Of a stretch of DNA of 64,000 bases, positions 1 to 10,411 are shown piece by piece; the first letter of the stretch is position 1, and each line of letters begins with the position of its first letter. The position numbers and the translations under genes were made by a program. This DNA is from Paenibacillus sp. JCM 18996 (GTDB lineage Bacteria; Bacillota; Bacilli; Paenibacillales; NBRC-103111): contig BBFE01000001.1 of NCBI GenBank assembly GCA_001313085.1, forward strand, positions 62,001-126,000. Direction: 5' to 3'. A model generated the notes under the pieces. That model saw nothing but the letters and a program-made list of their open reading frames with translations, was not told the origin of the DNA and did no database searches.

Positions 1-2
1 TG

Positions 3-691
3 GGAAAGGTTATAGAATCCGGAATCCTTGGCCGTATTGTACAGATCAGCATTGCCTACAACGGTTTTTTTTCCAGGAGATGGGACTGGCAGACGCTTCA
101 AGAGAACAACGGAGGGAATTTGCTTAACACCGGCCCTCATCCGCTCGACCAGGCATTACAGCTGTTCGGACCGGATGCACAGCCTCAGGTTACATGCAGC
201 ATGGATAGCGCCAACACGTTCGGAGATGCGGAAGATTATGTAAAGCTGCTGCTTCAGGGCGAAGGTCGTCCGACGATTGACGTGGAAATCTCATCCTGCT
301 GCGCGTATCCGGGCTATACATACAATGTGCAAGGAACACAAGGCGGATTGCGGGGATCGACCTCCCATTTGGAATGGAAATATTCAACCTGAGGAAACTC
401 CGGAGCAGAGGCTGGTCTCAGTGCCTTTAAGCAAATCGGATGGGACACCGGCCTATTGCGGAGAACAGTTAATTTGGCATGAAGACAGCTGGGATATTAC
501 TGAAGAAGCGGGCAAGGATCTTTTTTCTTTCGATGGCTGCGTCTTTTTTATACGATGCTTTATGACACGCTAACCAGCGGGACGCCTTTAAAGGTAACCG
601 TCGAGCAGGTCAGGCGGCAGGTCGCCGTAATGGAGGAATGCTTCCGTCAAAATCCTTCGTTTCAAAAAAGGAGGATTACGAGTACCATGAA
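3..691 (+). CDS. Gfo/Idh/MocA-family oxidoreductase, C-terminal part
   Basis: This is the C-terminal part of an NAD(P)-dependent sugar or cyclitol dehydrogenase; the Rossmann domain lies before the window. Visible is the family's substrate-side helix with GGNLLNTGPHPLDQALQLFG, where the His and Asp sit at the usual catalytic positions of Gfo/Idh/MocA enzymes. The protein then continues as WKY(F)NPEETPEQRL and ends with MLYDTLTSGTPLKVTVEQV, a typical family C-terminus. Following it needs frame changes near 380-392 (a lost T) and in the T run 544-549. The stop is unclear because the A run 663-668 precedes the next gene; the TGA at 689-691 overlapping the next ATG is the best guess. It is the first of five such dehydrogenases in the cluster. 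The exact substrate cannot be read from sequence. Confidence 0.8.
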
Positions 692-1617
692 CCTGCAAAA
701 CGCACAGAGGAGAGCGGAGCTTTACAGGCTGCTTGGAGATTTGCCCAGCCGGAAGGAAATAACCGTCGATAAACTATTCGAGGAAGAACGGGAAACCTAC
801 ATATTGGAAAAGCTGGTGCTGCACCTCAATGGAATAGAGCCAGTACCCGCTTATTTCGTACGTCCGAAAAATATGGCAGGGCCCTCGCCCGCCGTTGTAT
901 TCAATCACTCTCACGGCGGATTTTATACAGCAGGCAAAAAACGAGCTGCTCACGGGAGCCCCTTACATGCAGGTGCCCCCTTACGCGGAACAGCTGACAC
1001 AGAAAGGGTACTCGGCTATAAGCATAGACGCCTGGGGCTTTGGAGAGCGCCATGCAGAAGGACGTACAGAAAGTATGATCTTTAAAGAGATGCTTTGGTC
1101 GGGCCGGGTAATGTGGGGCATGATGGTTTACGATACACTGCGTGCGGTCGATTACCTGGTGACGCGGCCGGATGTGGATTCGCAGCGGATTGCCACTTTG
1201 GGAATGTCTATGGGAAGCACGATGGCCTGGTGGGCGGCCGCGTTGGACCGGCGGATCAAGGTTTGCGTCGATCTTTGTTGTATGACCGATTTCCACGCCC
1301 TTATAGAAAATCAGGCCTTGACGGCCATGGAATTTATTATTATGTTCCCGGCCTGTTGAAGCATTTTACGACGGCACAGATCAACGCATTAATTGCACCC
1401 AGACCGCATCTAAGCCTAAACGGTTTATTTGATTTGCTCACCCCCCGGGACGGTTTAGACAAAATCGATACAGAATTGAAAAGCGTCTACCGTGAGGAAA
1501 ATGCGCCGGAAGCCTGGAGCCTTCAAAGATATGAAGCCGGGCATCAGGAGACCCCCGGGATGCGCTCGGAAGTAATGGCATTTTTTTGGGCAAATGGCTG
1601 TAATCGGTCGGGCTTAA
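687..1617 (+). CDS. Alpha/beta hydrolase (dienelactone hydrolase/acetylxylan esterase-like)
   Basis: A serine hydrolase of about 310 residues, probably cytoplasmic since no signal peptide is seen. The order is a helical N-terminus, an early strand with [18 protein letters not shown], the nucleophile elbow GMSMGS (Ser near residue 175), an Asp in [12 protein letters not shown] and the catalytic His in AGHQETPG. This is the arrangement of multi-domain carbohydrate esterases and dienelactone hydrolases. ATG 687 follows AAAGGAGG. Frame breaks lie in the A run 936-941, at 1313-1315 (a lost G) and in the T run 1581-1587; after correction the protein ends at TAA 1615-1617. Its position beside sugar dehydrogenases suggests it removes an acyl group from an imported sugar or glycoside, but that is inference. 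Confidence 0.75.
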
Positions 1618-1741
1618 GGGACGCCGGAAAAGCGTGATTTCACCAACTTCCGGAGGGAAGCGCAGCATAAAGGTCCAGATACCTGCAGCAGCAGACTGGA
1701 TTCCGGCGAAATGCGCTTCCCTGCAGCCCTCCCCAATTTCC

Positions 1742-1988
1742 TCAAGCTTGTGAAGCTTTCTTTATCTCCAGCCGCTGAATCTCATATGTATGATAACCCT
1801 CTTCCATCTGCGCTGCGATTTTCACCAATTTCTCCACGTCGCGAAAAGAGTACAATCGGTTTCCTCCCTCGGTTCTTTCAGGAAAAAAAGCAGCTTCCTT
1901 TCCTCGTAATAGCGGATTTGACGGACGGACAACCCGCTCAGCTTGCTGACAGTTCCGATAGAGATTACTTTCTTTTCTGCCAAGCCAT
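1742..1988 (-). CDS. tnrA: MerR-family nitrogen regulator, TnrA/GlnR type
   Basis: A small DNA-binding protein of about 80 residues, read across one break in the A run 1883-1889. The corrected N-terminus contains [20 protein letters not shown], then [13 protein letters not shown] and [14 protein letters not shown], which matches the winged HTH of Bacillus TnrA ([21 protein letters not shown]) closely. TnrA/GlnR proteins control nitrogen assimilation genes through contact with glutamine synthetase. The C-terminal tail that TnrA uses for that contact is not visible: the frame stops after [16 protein letters not shown] 1988 follows GGAGATGAG. Two perfect TGTNA-N7-TNACA boxes lie just upstream, which supports the family call and suggests autoregulation. 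A shorter MerR paralogue of TnrA is the main alternative. Confidence 0.7.
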
Positions 1989-2025
1989 GATTTCTCATCT
2001 CCTATACGCATGATCTCTCTATTAA

Positions 2026-2042
2026 TGTTATGTTATATTACA
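2026..2042. promoter_or_regulatory. TnrA/GlnR box 1
   Basis: TGTTATGTTATATTACA fits the published TnrA/GlnR operator TGTNA-N7-TNACA at every fixed position. It lies 38 bases upstream of the ATG of the TnrA-like gene and also upstream of the divergent transporter operon. Confidence 0.7.
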
Positions 2043-2098
2043 TATCTACTATTTGACAAGGGGTTTTAATCCTGATTTTATTAATATTTCATTTTGTT

Positions 2099-2115
2099 TG
2101 TTAGATTTTATAACA
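2099..2115. promoter_or_regulatory. TnrA/GlnR box 2
   Basis: TGTTAGATTTTATAACA is a second perfect TGTNA-N7-TNACA site, centred 73 bases from the first, close to seven helical turns, so two dimers could sit on the same face of the DNA. Confidence 0.7.
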
Positions 2116-2292
2116 TAAATTATAGACTGGCTCCATGTTCTTTGATATTCTTACATTAGGTGAAAATTGGAAATTTACAATGAATTCTATAGATTTCTCT
2201 TATTTTTTAAATTTCACCTTGTCGACTAAAATTGAAAAAAAAGCTTCAGAAACGAGTGACCAAGCGGGAGTTACAAAAAGGGGTGAGTGATT

Positions 2293-3248
2293 ATGTCAAT
2301 CGAAACGGAGCTCAAAGTGAATTTGAAGCAAGCACCGGCCGCACAGCGAAGTAAAAGACTATTCAACCGCAATGATTTGACAGGGTTTCTGTTTTGTTCT
2401 CCTTTGATTATCGGTGTGCTCACCTTCGCGATCTACCCTATGCTGCAGCGTTGATTCTAAGTTTTCAGCAAACAGCCGGTACGGCTCTGGTCGGGAAATG
2501 GGTCGGTTTCGGCAATTACGCCTATGCCTTAAAAGACTCGGTTTTTTTGGAAATCTCTCTACAACACCTTTTATATGGGATTCTTGTCGGTAGTTATGGG
2601 TATCGCCGCTTCGTTTATACTCGCCAGTTTGATTAACAGCGTAAAGTGGACCAAAGGGAAAAAACATTTTCAAAGGAATTTACTTTTTTTACCGAATGTC
2701 ATATCGGCGGTTGCCACGACTCTGCTGTTTTCCTTCCTGTTTGCCCCAACCAAAGAAGGCCTGCTCAACTTCGTATTGGGAGTGTTCCATATCAGCCCCA
2801 TAGGCTGGTTCACCGACCCGAAATATGCAAGATTCAGTATTGTTTTAATGAGCATGTGGGGGGCCCTCGGCTATAACACAATTATCTTTATCGCAGGGCT
2901 GCAGAGTGTTCCCAGGGATCTGTATGAAGCCGCGGAGGTGGACGGGGCAAGCGGCCTGAAGAAGTGGAGATACATTACCATCCCGTACCTGCGGCCCATC
3001 TTTGTATTCATGATTATTATGGGAACCATTCACGCGATGAAGCGGTTTACGGATGTGTGGTTAATTGGCGGTACAGCGGGGAACCCCGGCGGAACTTGAT
3101 GACCTCTGTGCTCTATATTTACCGAAACGCTTTTCTTGCGTCCCAGATGGGCTTGGCTACAGCTGCTTCGTACCTGCTGTTTATTGTCATTTTAATTCTG
3201 ACCGTGCTTTTGCTTGGATTGAACAAGAAGAAAGACAGTTTCGATTGA
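2293..3248 (+). CDS. Sugar ABC transporter permease, MalF/UgpA type
   Basis: The first inner subunit of a carbohydrate importer (CUT1 family), about 315 residues. The N-terminus is cytoplasmic, followed by LTGFLFCSPLIIGVLTFAIY (TM1) and further membrane helices including GFLSVVMGIAASFILASL. The conserved EAA loop that contacts the ATPase reads YEAAEVDGASGLKKWRYIT. Breaks lie near 2448 (a lost base), in the T run 2542-2548 (one T too many) and near 3096 (a lost T). ATG 2293 follows AAGGGGTGAG. It partners with the permease at 3261 and the binding lipoprotein at 4251. No ATPase is encoded beside them, so a shared MsmX/UgpC-type ATPase elsewhere is expected, as is common in Bacillota. Confidence 0.85.
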
Positions 3249-3260
3249 GGGGGAAGAACA

Positions 3261-4183
3261 ATGGCTCAAGGAAACGTGATCGTACCTGGCAATGAACTTC
3301 AGCACAGTTCAAGAAAACGAAGAGAGAGGGCGGTACAGTGGTTTATTATCATTATGCTTAGCCTGGGCTCTCTGATCATGATCGTTCCCCTCATTTGGAT
3401 GCTCTCCACCAGTTTTGATTGGGGGGCCAGACTGAACATTACGTTCCCACCCAAATTTTGGCCTGAAGAACCTTCTGTGAAGACATATAAAGCCGCGTTT
3501 ACGAACGTTCCGATGATGAAATACATCCTGAATTCGGCGTTAATCAGTGCCGGTGTCATTCTGGTCAGCTGCTGTTCAGCCCTTCTTTCCGGATATGCGC
3601 TCTCGAAAATCAAATTCAAAGGTTCGAATTTTGTGCTGGTGCTGGCTCTGAGCACAATGATGATTCCTTTTGAAATGACGATGATCCCGCAGTATTTGCT
3701 GTTCACCAAAATGGGGTTGATCGATTCTTATTGGGCCTTTTACCTGCCGGCGGTGAACTATGCATTCGGGACTTTCCTGTCAAAAGCGTTTATCGACCAA
3801 CTCCCTTCCAGTCTGAGGGAGGCCGCCATTATGGACGGGGCGAGAGAATTCACCGTGTTCTCAAGGATCTATTTTCCGCTCTGCACACCAATTGTGGCCA
3901 CCATGGTAATCCTGCTCTTCCTGGGGGTCTGGAACGATTTGCTCTGGCCTTTGCTGGTCTTGAAAAAAAACTCTGCGAAATACACGATCCAGCTCGGACT
4001 GGCTATGTTTACCTACAATAACGGGGTCAACCATCTGCCGTCTATCATTATGGCAGCCACCACAGTGAGTCTGGTGCCGGTGATCGCCGTCTATCTCTCT
4101 CTCCAAAAAAATACATAATCGAGAGCATTGCCCTTACAGGATCAAACAATGATGATTTCGGAATCCGCCCGGGAGGTGACTAA
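3261..4183 (+). CDS. Sugar ABC transporter permease, MalG/UgpE type
   Basis: The second membrane subunit of the same importer. It shows the MalG-type cytoplasmic start, TM1 WFIIIMLSLGSLIMIVPLIW, a long extracytoplasmic segment, and the EAA loop LREAAIMDGAREFTVFSRIY before LLFLGVWNDLLWPLLVL. It is unbroken until the A run 4105-4111 near the C-terminus. Read across that run the protein regains the typical MalG ending YIIESIALTG and stops at TAA 4181-4183. ATG 3261 follows GAGGGGGAAGAACA, 12 bases after the first permease gene, so the two are almost certainly cotranscribed. Confidence 0.85.
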
Positions 4184-4250
4184 GACAGGCTGCCGGATAA
4201 ATAAAGCAGGAAATTGAACATTCAATCAGAATGAGAGGGGAAGTTCTTCT

Positions 4251-5640
4251 ATGAAAAAAAAGTGGGCACGCGCTGATGGCAATACCGTTGGCATTATCTC
4301 TTTTAACTCTTGGAGCCTGCTCCTCCTCGGAACCGGCTTCAGGCTCGAACAGCAAAGACAGCGGCGATGGGCTTTCGGGGACTGTGAGGGTGGCACTCGC
4401 GGGTTGGACGCTGGAGAACGGGATCGACCCTCTGACAGGTGCGGAAACCGTTGGATTGAACCAATTTTTTAAAAGACACCTTCTATAAGAAATACCCGAA
4501 AATCAAATTGGAAATTTATCAGATCCCGTGGGAAAACGCAAAAGCCAAACAGTATGCTATGATGATGTCCAAGGAAGTGGACGTGCTGTACACCGGGGGA
4601 GCCTATGCGGCCCAATGGTATCAGCAGGGATTGCTCAAAGAGATCGACGATCTCATCAAATCGGACCCGGAATTTAAATCGGACATTTATCTTGATGGGG
4701 TTTGGAACAAATCGTACAGCACCAAATCGCTTGACGGAACTAAACAATTCGGTATTCCGGCCGTGCTTGGCAGACGGGAAACCATTTTTTTGACAAGAAG
4801 CTGTTTGACGATTGGGGAGTAGCGCCGCTGGGCAGCAAACCGACTCCGGAGGAAGTTTTGGAAAATGCGTTGAAAATAAACGGCAAAAAACCCGAAAACC
4901 GGAGAACAGAATTACGGCATATACTGGAGCGGAAACTCTCTCAATGGTTCCACTATCGTCGCTTTAGCGTTAGCCTATAATGCAAAAGGCGCAGAAGGAA
5001 GCCTGGCAGATATGAAGAATATCAAATGGAAGCTGAATTCCCCCGAAATGGTCAAAGTGCTGGAATGGATCAAGAAAGCGGCTCCGCTGGCTCCTCCGGG
5101 ATTCGTAAATGCGCAGGGTGCGGAAAACTTCGGTTTGGACAAAAAAACAATATCGCTATCGGACTGGATCAAACCGGAGGTTCCACGATGAGCCAGTTCC
5201 GTACGAAGAAGGATAAGAATCTGCTTGACCGATTTGAAGTGAGAATGAACATGGGCCTAAAGGCGAGGGCTGGGTTGCGGTTGACCCCATGATCATGTCC
5301 AAGGATGCGAAGAACGTAAAGGCTTCCTGGGAAGTAATGAAGTTCCTTGCCAGCTATGAAACACAGAAGCATAATTACCAGTATTTCGCTTATACGCCGA
5401 CACTGAAGAATCCCGATTTTCTTTTGCCGGAGGATAAGTATGTGAAGACCGCGCTGGAAATCGCAAATGTCGGCCACTCGGAGCTGCTGGATGAAGCCAA
5501 TCCGTTCTTCCTGAGCGATATCGTGCCTGCGATCAACGGATTCGCCAGTAAAGCGGCAACCGGAGCAGCGCCTGACATCAAAGGATTCCTGGACGATCTG
5601 CAGTCCCGTGCGGAAAAAATGGTCCGCAAGCCAGAAATAA
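4251..5640 (+). CDS. Extracellular sugar-binding lipoprotein (family 1 SBP)
   Basis: The ligand-binding subunit of the importer, anchored to the membrane by a lipid. The corrected start reads MKKSGHALMAIPLALSLLTL followed by GAC, so the lipobox Cys is near residue 23, then a Ser-rich linker and the mature domain from GTVRVALAGWTLENG. Family features include KEVDVLYTGGAYAAQWYQQG and the C-lobe SWEVMKFLASYETQ. It is broken at several places (A run 4254-4261, T run 4463-4469, near 4771, T run 4785-4791, near 4887, A run 5141-5147, near 5254), yet the protein is continuous across all of them. The stop lies at about 5640-5644; the exact codon depends on one more small indel. The ligand is unknown, but the downstream enzymes point to a sugar, cyclitol or glycoside. 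Confidence 0.8.
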
Positions 5641-5702
5641 GTAAGCCAGGGGTGGGGCTGTCCCCGCCCCTATCACATGTGAAACTTGGAGGAATCAAAA
5701 CT

Positions 5703-6537
5703 ATGCTCAAAGGAATCAACCAATGGTGTTTTCCGGCAGGCACTCCATTGGAAACCATTTTTTTGAAACCTGCAAACGAGCCGGTTACGACGCCGTTGAA
5801 CTGAATTTGTACGCGCCAGGCGGTGTAGGCCTGACAATGGATACCACATCGGCTGAAGCGGAACACATCGGCGCTTTGGCTGATCAGTATGGTCTGCAGC
5901 TTCGCAGCCTGTCCACTGAATTATTGGGCAAATATCCGCTGACATCTGAAGATGAATCCGTCCGCGAGCAGGCGAGACAATCGATCCAAAAGCAGCTGGA
6001 ACTCGCAAGTATGCTTGGCATAGACACGATCCTGGTCGTCCCTGGCAGAGTGAACGATCGAATTTCGTATGATACCTGCTATAAGCGCAGCCAGGAAGAG
6101 CTGAACAAATTGCTGCCCTGCGCGGAAAAGTATAAGGTAAAAAAATGGGGATTGAGAACGTTTGGAATAAATTCCTGCTGTCACCGCTCGAAATGGCACG
6201 TTATATCGATGAATTCGATTCCCCTTGTGTATGCGCTTACTATGACGTGGGCAATGTTCTGCTCTTCGGCTATCCTGAACAGTGGATCCGTATTCTGGGA
6301 CATCGCATCCAGAGGGTCCATGTAAAAGATTTTAAACCGGCTGTAGGCAACTATAATGGCTTTGTGCCGCTGCTCGCGGGAGATGTCAACTGGACAGAAG
6401 TGAGGCTCGCTTTACAGGAAATCGGCTATAACGATGTGCTGACCGCAGAGATTGATCCGTACGCAAGCTATCCAGAGCAGTTAATATTCGATACGGCAAG
6501 ACATATAGACGTCATCATCGGCGGGGAACCGAAATAA
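5703..6537 (+). CDS. Sugar phosphate isomerase/epimerase family TIM barrel (1)
   Basis: A xylose-isomerase-like (AP endonuclease 2) barrel of about 278 residues. Motifs in order are NQWCFPAG near the start, AGYDAVELNLYAPGG, VVPGRVND, the metal-binding IENVWNKF with Glu, YYDVGNVLLFGYPEQW, the HVKDFKP His/Lys strand, and TAEIDPYASYPEQL with the last metal Glu. Members isomerise or epimerise keto sugars; some cleave 3-keto glycosides or dehydrate inosose (IolE). ATG 5703 follows TTGGAGGAATC. Breaks are in the T run 5758-5764 and the A run 6139-6145. It sits directly behind the transporter genes and 23 bases before a dehydrogenase, so it probably acts on that enzyme's keto product. Confidence 0.8.
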
Positions 6538-6559
6538 CCAAAACGGAGGAGCAGGACAA

Positions 6560-7540
6560 ATGATACGTATGGCAATAGTCGGCGTGGGCGGAATAGCAGC
6601 GGAGCATTTAAAATATTTCAATGAAAACCAGCAGTCAAAGCTTGTGGCTGTTTGCGATATAGTGCAGGCTAACGCGGATAGAATCGCCAATCAGTACGGT
6701 GTAACCCCATATACGGATTTTGACATAATGCTGGAAATGGAACAGTTGGATGCCCTTGTGGTGTGCGTGCCTCCTTTTGCCCGCCAGGAAATCGAAGAAA
6801 AGGCGGTTAGCCGTGGAATACATCTTCTTGTGGAAAAGCCTCTAGGCCTGGAGATGGAAATGGTGAGAAAAAAAGGCACGGTTGATTTCAAGCTCCAATA
6901 TTATTGCCGCAACAGGATACTGCCTGCGCTATCTGGACACAGTTGCCAAAGCCAAAGAATACTTACAGGGTAAAGAGGTGGCCATGGTGCGCGCCCATCG
7001 CTTCGGAGCTTCGTAGAAACGCCGTGGTGGAGGGATATGGCTAAATCTGGCGGGCAGCTTGTGGAACAGACCACTCATAATCTGGATTTAATGAGATACT
7101 TGGCAGGCGACATCAAGAAGGTGTCGGCTGATATGGCTCTGAGAGTGATGGATGATATTCCCGGAATCAACATTCCGGATGTCTGCTCGGTCAATGTAGT
7201 CTTTGAGTCGGGCGCGATCGGGCACCTCGATACTTCTTTTGTCGAACAGCCTGACGGACGTTCCAGCCTTGAAGTCATCGGACGCGGGTTCCGCTTGACT
7301 CTGGATGGGACTACGCTTACTATTGCGGAAAAAAAACAGCAGACGACCACTTACAAGAGCCAGGTTAACTTTTACAAAGAGCAGGACGATGCATTTATCC
7401 AAGCCATCGTCACCGGAGACCACAGTTTCATCCTTGCCCCTTATGAGGAAGCGCTGAAAACTTTGGAAGTCACGCTGGCCGCAAACGATTCCGCCAAGTG
7501 GGGACGGCCGGTTACTATTTCGCAGGAGATGGCAGTATAA
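6560..7540 (+). CDS. Gfo/Idh/MocA-family oxidoreductase (2)
   Basis: An NAD(P)-dependent dehydrogenase of about 325 residues. The N-terminal dinucleotide fold starts MIRMAIVGVGGIAAEHLKYF (GxGxxA), and the family signature appears as LLVEKPLG. The C-terminal domain contains GGQLVEQTTHNLDLMRYLAG, where the Asp-x-x-x-His type pair is replaced by the usual EQTTHNLD form of this family. Breaks are in the A run 6868-6874 and near 7012 (a lost T in FVETPWWRD). ATG 6560 follows ACGGAGGAGC. It lies between two TIM-barrel isomerases, consistent with oxidise-then-isomerise chemistry. Confidence 0.82.
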
Positions 7541-7612
7541 AACAAGGAGATGCTCCCGTTTTATTGCGGCAGGGCATCTCTGCTGTTGTTGACAAAGGGA
7601 GGGACTAAAACG

Positions 7613-8480
7613 ATGAAAATCGGATTAAGCACGTACAGTTTGTCAAGGGTGATTAAAGCGGGTGAAATGGATATTTTTTTGCGGCGATTCAATGGATTGC
7701 GGATAACGGGGGACAGCATGTCGAAATTTCTCCTTTCGGATTCTCTTTTGAGGATGACCCTGATCTTGCCGATGCCGTACGTGACAAGGCGGGCGAAGCA
7801 GGTCTGGAGCTTTCCAGTTACAACATTTCCGCCAATTTTATTAAAGACAACCAGGCGGGGTACGAGAAAGAAATTGAGCGTGTCAAACAGCATGTGGATA
7901 TCGCAAGCCGGCTGGGAGTTAAGCGGATGCGCCACGATGTGGCATTCCGCCCCAAGAATGAGTGCTCGATCGCACGCTTTGAGTCGGATCTGGAACTGCT
8001 TGTGCACGCCTGCAGAACGATTGCCGATTATGCGGCGCAGTACGGCATTACGACGAGTGTGGAAAACCACGGGTTCTTTGTCCAGGCCAGCGATAGAGTG
8101 CAGAGATTGATTGAGGCGGTAGGGCGGGCCAATTATAAAACCACTATGGACATCGGAAATTTCATGTGCGTGGATGAAGATCCGGTCGCTGCCGTGAAAA
8201 AAGAATCTGCCTTACGCTTCCATGATCCATTTGAAAGATTTTTTACCTTCGCCCGTCCTATAACAACCCCGGAGAAGGCTGGTTCCAGACAACTAGCGGC
8301 AATTATTTAAGGGGTGCCATCGTCGGGCAGGGAGATATCGACATCAGGGGAATTGTGCGGGTGATCAAGCAGTCCGGTTATGACGGCTATATCTCCATTG
8401 AGTTCGAAGGCATGGAGGACTGCAGATCAGGCTCGAGAATTGGAATGGAAAACGCCAAACGGCTTTGGTCGGAAGTATGA
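7613..8480 (+). CDS. Sugar phosphate isomerase/epimerase family TIM barrel (2)
   Basis: A second xylose-isomerase-like barrel of about 288 residues. It begins MKIGLSTYSLSRVIKAGEMD; the strand containing QHVEISPFGFSFED is followed by KRMRHDVAFRP, the metal-binding GITTSVENHGFF (Glu and His), KTTMDIGNFMCVDEDP, MIHLKDF and the closing SIEFEGMEDCRSG. Breaks are in the T run 7674-7680, the A run 8196-8202 and near 8240-8250; the corrected end is TGA 8478-8480. ATG 7613 follows AAAGGGAGGGAC. It differs clearly in sequence from the neighbouring barrels at 5703 and 8508, so the three probably catalyse different steps rather than being recent duplicates. Confidence 0.78.
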
Positions 8481-8507
8481 TCCGCAAAAGGGAGGAGAAA
8501 TGGACCA

Positions 8508-9270
8508 GTGAAATTCGGAGTTTGCACCAGTATCGAACAGGCTCATATCGTTCATGAAGCCGGCTTTGATTTTGTCGAGTGTACGGTGGTTTCTCTAAAG
8601 CCGGAACAAAGCGACGCCGAGTTTCAGGAAACGTTGGACAGGTTCCTGGACAGCCCGGTGCCTGTGGAAGCGTTCAACATTTTACTGCCCAGGGAACTGA
8701 AGATCGTCGGCCCGTCCGTGGACACCGACCGCATTAGGCGCTATCTGGAGAAAGCGTTGGAAAGGGTAAAAAACAATCGACGGAGAAACCATAGTGTTCG
8801 GAAGCGGCGGCGCGCGCAGTTTGCCGGACGGTTTTTTCGAGAGGACACGCGGAGGAGCAGATCGTCAAATTTCTTCACTTGATAGCGGACTACGCTGATC
8901 CGCTGGGCATTACCATTGTAATAGAACCATTAAACACTACCGAATCCAACATCATTAACAGTGTTCCGGAAGCGATCGATTTTGCCAATAAAGTGAATCG
9001 GAAATCGATCCATGCGCTGGCTGATTTTTTTATCACATGCATAAAGAAGGAGAACCGCTTGAAAATATCGTAATATATAAGGACCGGATCAAGCATATCC
9101 ATGTCTCGGACAGCCGCTATGCTCCCGGAATGGGCGACTACCCTTACGATACTTTGGTCGATTGCATACAGAGGGCCGGGTATGACGGACGTATTTCGAT
9201 CGAATGCTTATGGAACGATTTCAGAAAAGAAACCGCGGACGCCAGACATTTTTTTGGACCGGAAATTTAA
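8508..9270 (+). CDS. Sugar phosphate isomerase/epimerase family TIM barrel (3)
   Basis: A third barrel of about 255 residues starting MKFGVCTSIEQAHIVHEAGF with a GTG codon; GTG 8508 is chosen because AGGAG lies 11 bases before it, while the nearer ATG runs into a stop. Motifs are DFVECTVVSL, ETIVFGSGGARSLPDGF, ITIVIEPLNTTESN (metal Glu), KHIHVSDSRYAPGMGDYPYD and RISIECLWNDFRKE, as in hydroxypyruvate isomerase or epimerase-type family members. Breaks are in the A run 8768-8773, the T run 8828-8833 and the T run 9025-9031. It starts 28 bases after the previous gene, in the same operon. Confidence 0.78.
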
Positions 9271-9405
9271 AAACGTTTACATCGGCCGAGGATTAGTTGT
9301 CCTCGCGAGCACCTGGAGGTGAAAGCAGCAGAAAACTGGTCTCCCGGGACATCTTCCTTTACAATAAAAGAAGATATCCATACCAGGTTGAAGAGAGGGA
9401 GTCCT

Positions 9406-10407
9406 ATGATACGATTTGCCGTTATCGGCACCAACTGGATCACAGAGCGTTTCATTAAAGCGGCCCGACTGACGGAGGAATTCGCTTTGACCGCCGTTTA
9501 TTCACGAACGGAGGAGCGGGCAAAGGAATTTGCCGAGAAGTATAATGTCACACACATTTTCACAGATTTGGAAGTATTTGCATGTAGTCCTGAGTTTGAC
9601 GCCGTGTATATCGCCAGCCCCAATTCCTTCCATGTTCAGCATGCGATCCTCTGCATGGACTATGGGAAGCATGTTTTGTGTGAGAAGCCGATAGCCTCCA
9701 ATGCATATGAACTGAATAGCATGATCAGCGCGGCCCAAAGGAACAACGTGCTGCTGATGGAGGCTTTAAAGTCGACGCTTCTTCCTAATTTTGGGGCCAT
9801 TCAAGACAACTTACATAAAATTGGACAGATACGCCGCTATTTTGCTAGCTACTGCCAATATTCCTCGCGCTATGACGCCTATAAACAAGGCACGGTGCTT
9901 AACGCTTTTAATCCGGCGTTTTCCAACGGGTCTTTGATGGACCTCGGCATTTACTGCATATATCCGATGGCCGTGCTATTCGGGAAGCCTGAGCGGATCA
10001 AGGCGGAGGGCGTGATGCTGGGTTCCGGAGCGGACGGGGAAGGGAGCCTCGTTGTGAAGTACAAGGAGATGGATGGGGTCATCATGTATTCCAAAATCAC
10101 CGATTCGCAGCTTCCTTCCGAAATCCAGGGGGAGAATGGCACGATGGTCATCAACAAAATCAGCGAGCCCGATAAGGTGGAAATCCGTTACAGGGACGGC
10201 GCGATAGAAGATATCTCCCAAGCCCAGATCGGCGATGCGATGTATTATGAGGTTAAAGAATTTATAGGTTTGCTGAAAAAAAATGGAAAGCTGGAGTCAC
10301 GTGTCAACTCTTTCGCTAACTCCATGGCTGTTATGGAAATAATGGACGAAGCCAGGCGGCAAATGGGACTTGTATTCCCGGCCGATTCAGCAAGCGGGAG
10401 GGAGTAA
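9406..10407 (+). CDS. Gfo/Idh/MocA-family oxidoreductase (3)
   Basis: An intact 333-residue dehydrogenase. The N-terminal fold is IRFAVIGTNWITERFIKAAR, the cofactor-side signature is VLCEKPIASNAYEL, and the C-terminal domain has GSLMDLGIYCIYPMAVLFG with Asp and Tyr at the catalytic positions. This C-terminal pattern is nearest to the dihydrodiol/xylose dehydrogenase-like branch of the family. ATG 9406 follows GAGAGGGAG; an in-frame start further upstream lacks a ribosome site and the family N-terminus begins here. It is one of the few unbroken genes in the window, showing the normal family length of about 330 residues for this organism. Confidence 0.88.
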   Translation: MIRFAVIGTNWITERFIKAARLTEEFALTAVYSRTEERAKEFAEKYNVTHIFTDLEVFACSPEFDAVYIASPNSFHVQHAILCMDYGKHVLCEKPIASNAYELNSMISAAQRNNVLLMEALKSTLLPNFGAIQDNLHKIGQIRRYFASYCQYSSRYDAYKQGTVLNAFNPAFSNGSLMDLGIYCIYPMAVLFGKPERIKAEGVMLGSGADGEGSLVVKYKEMDGVIMYSKITDSQLPSEIQGENGTMVINKISEPDKVEIRYRDGAIEDISQAQIGDAMYYEVKEFIGLLKKNGKLESRVNSFANSMAVMEIMDEARRQMGLVFPADSASGRE

Positions 10408-10411
10408 ACCG

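Larger units (their letters stand above)
1989..2292. other. Divergent intergenic region between tnrA-like gene and sugar transporter
   Basis: An AT-rich stretch with no gene. It contains two perfect TnrA/GlnR-type boxes (2026-2042 and 2099-2115) and, at 2053-2058, a TTGACA that could be a -35 element, although no convincing -10 follows at 17 bases. A loose AGGTGAAA/TTTCACCT inverted repeat spans about 2158-2220. GGGGTGA near 2281 is the ribosome site of the permease at 2293. Confidence 0.6.

Noticed and set aside
1654..1722. Inverted repeat GGGAAGCGCA / TGCGCTTCCC as a terminator between the hydrolase and tnrA-like genes
   Set aside because: The loop is over 40 bases and there is no T tract on either side; it may be chance.
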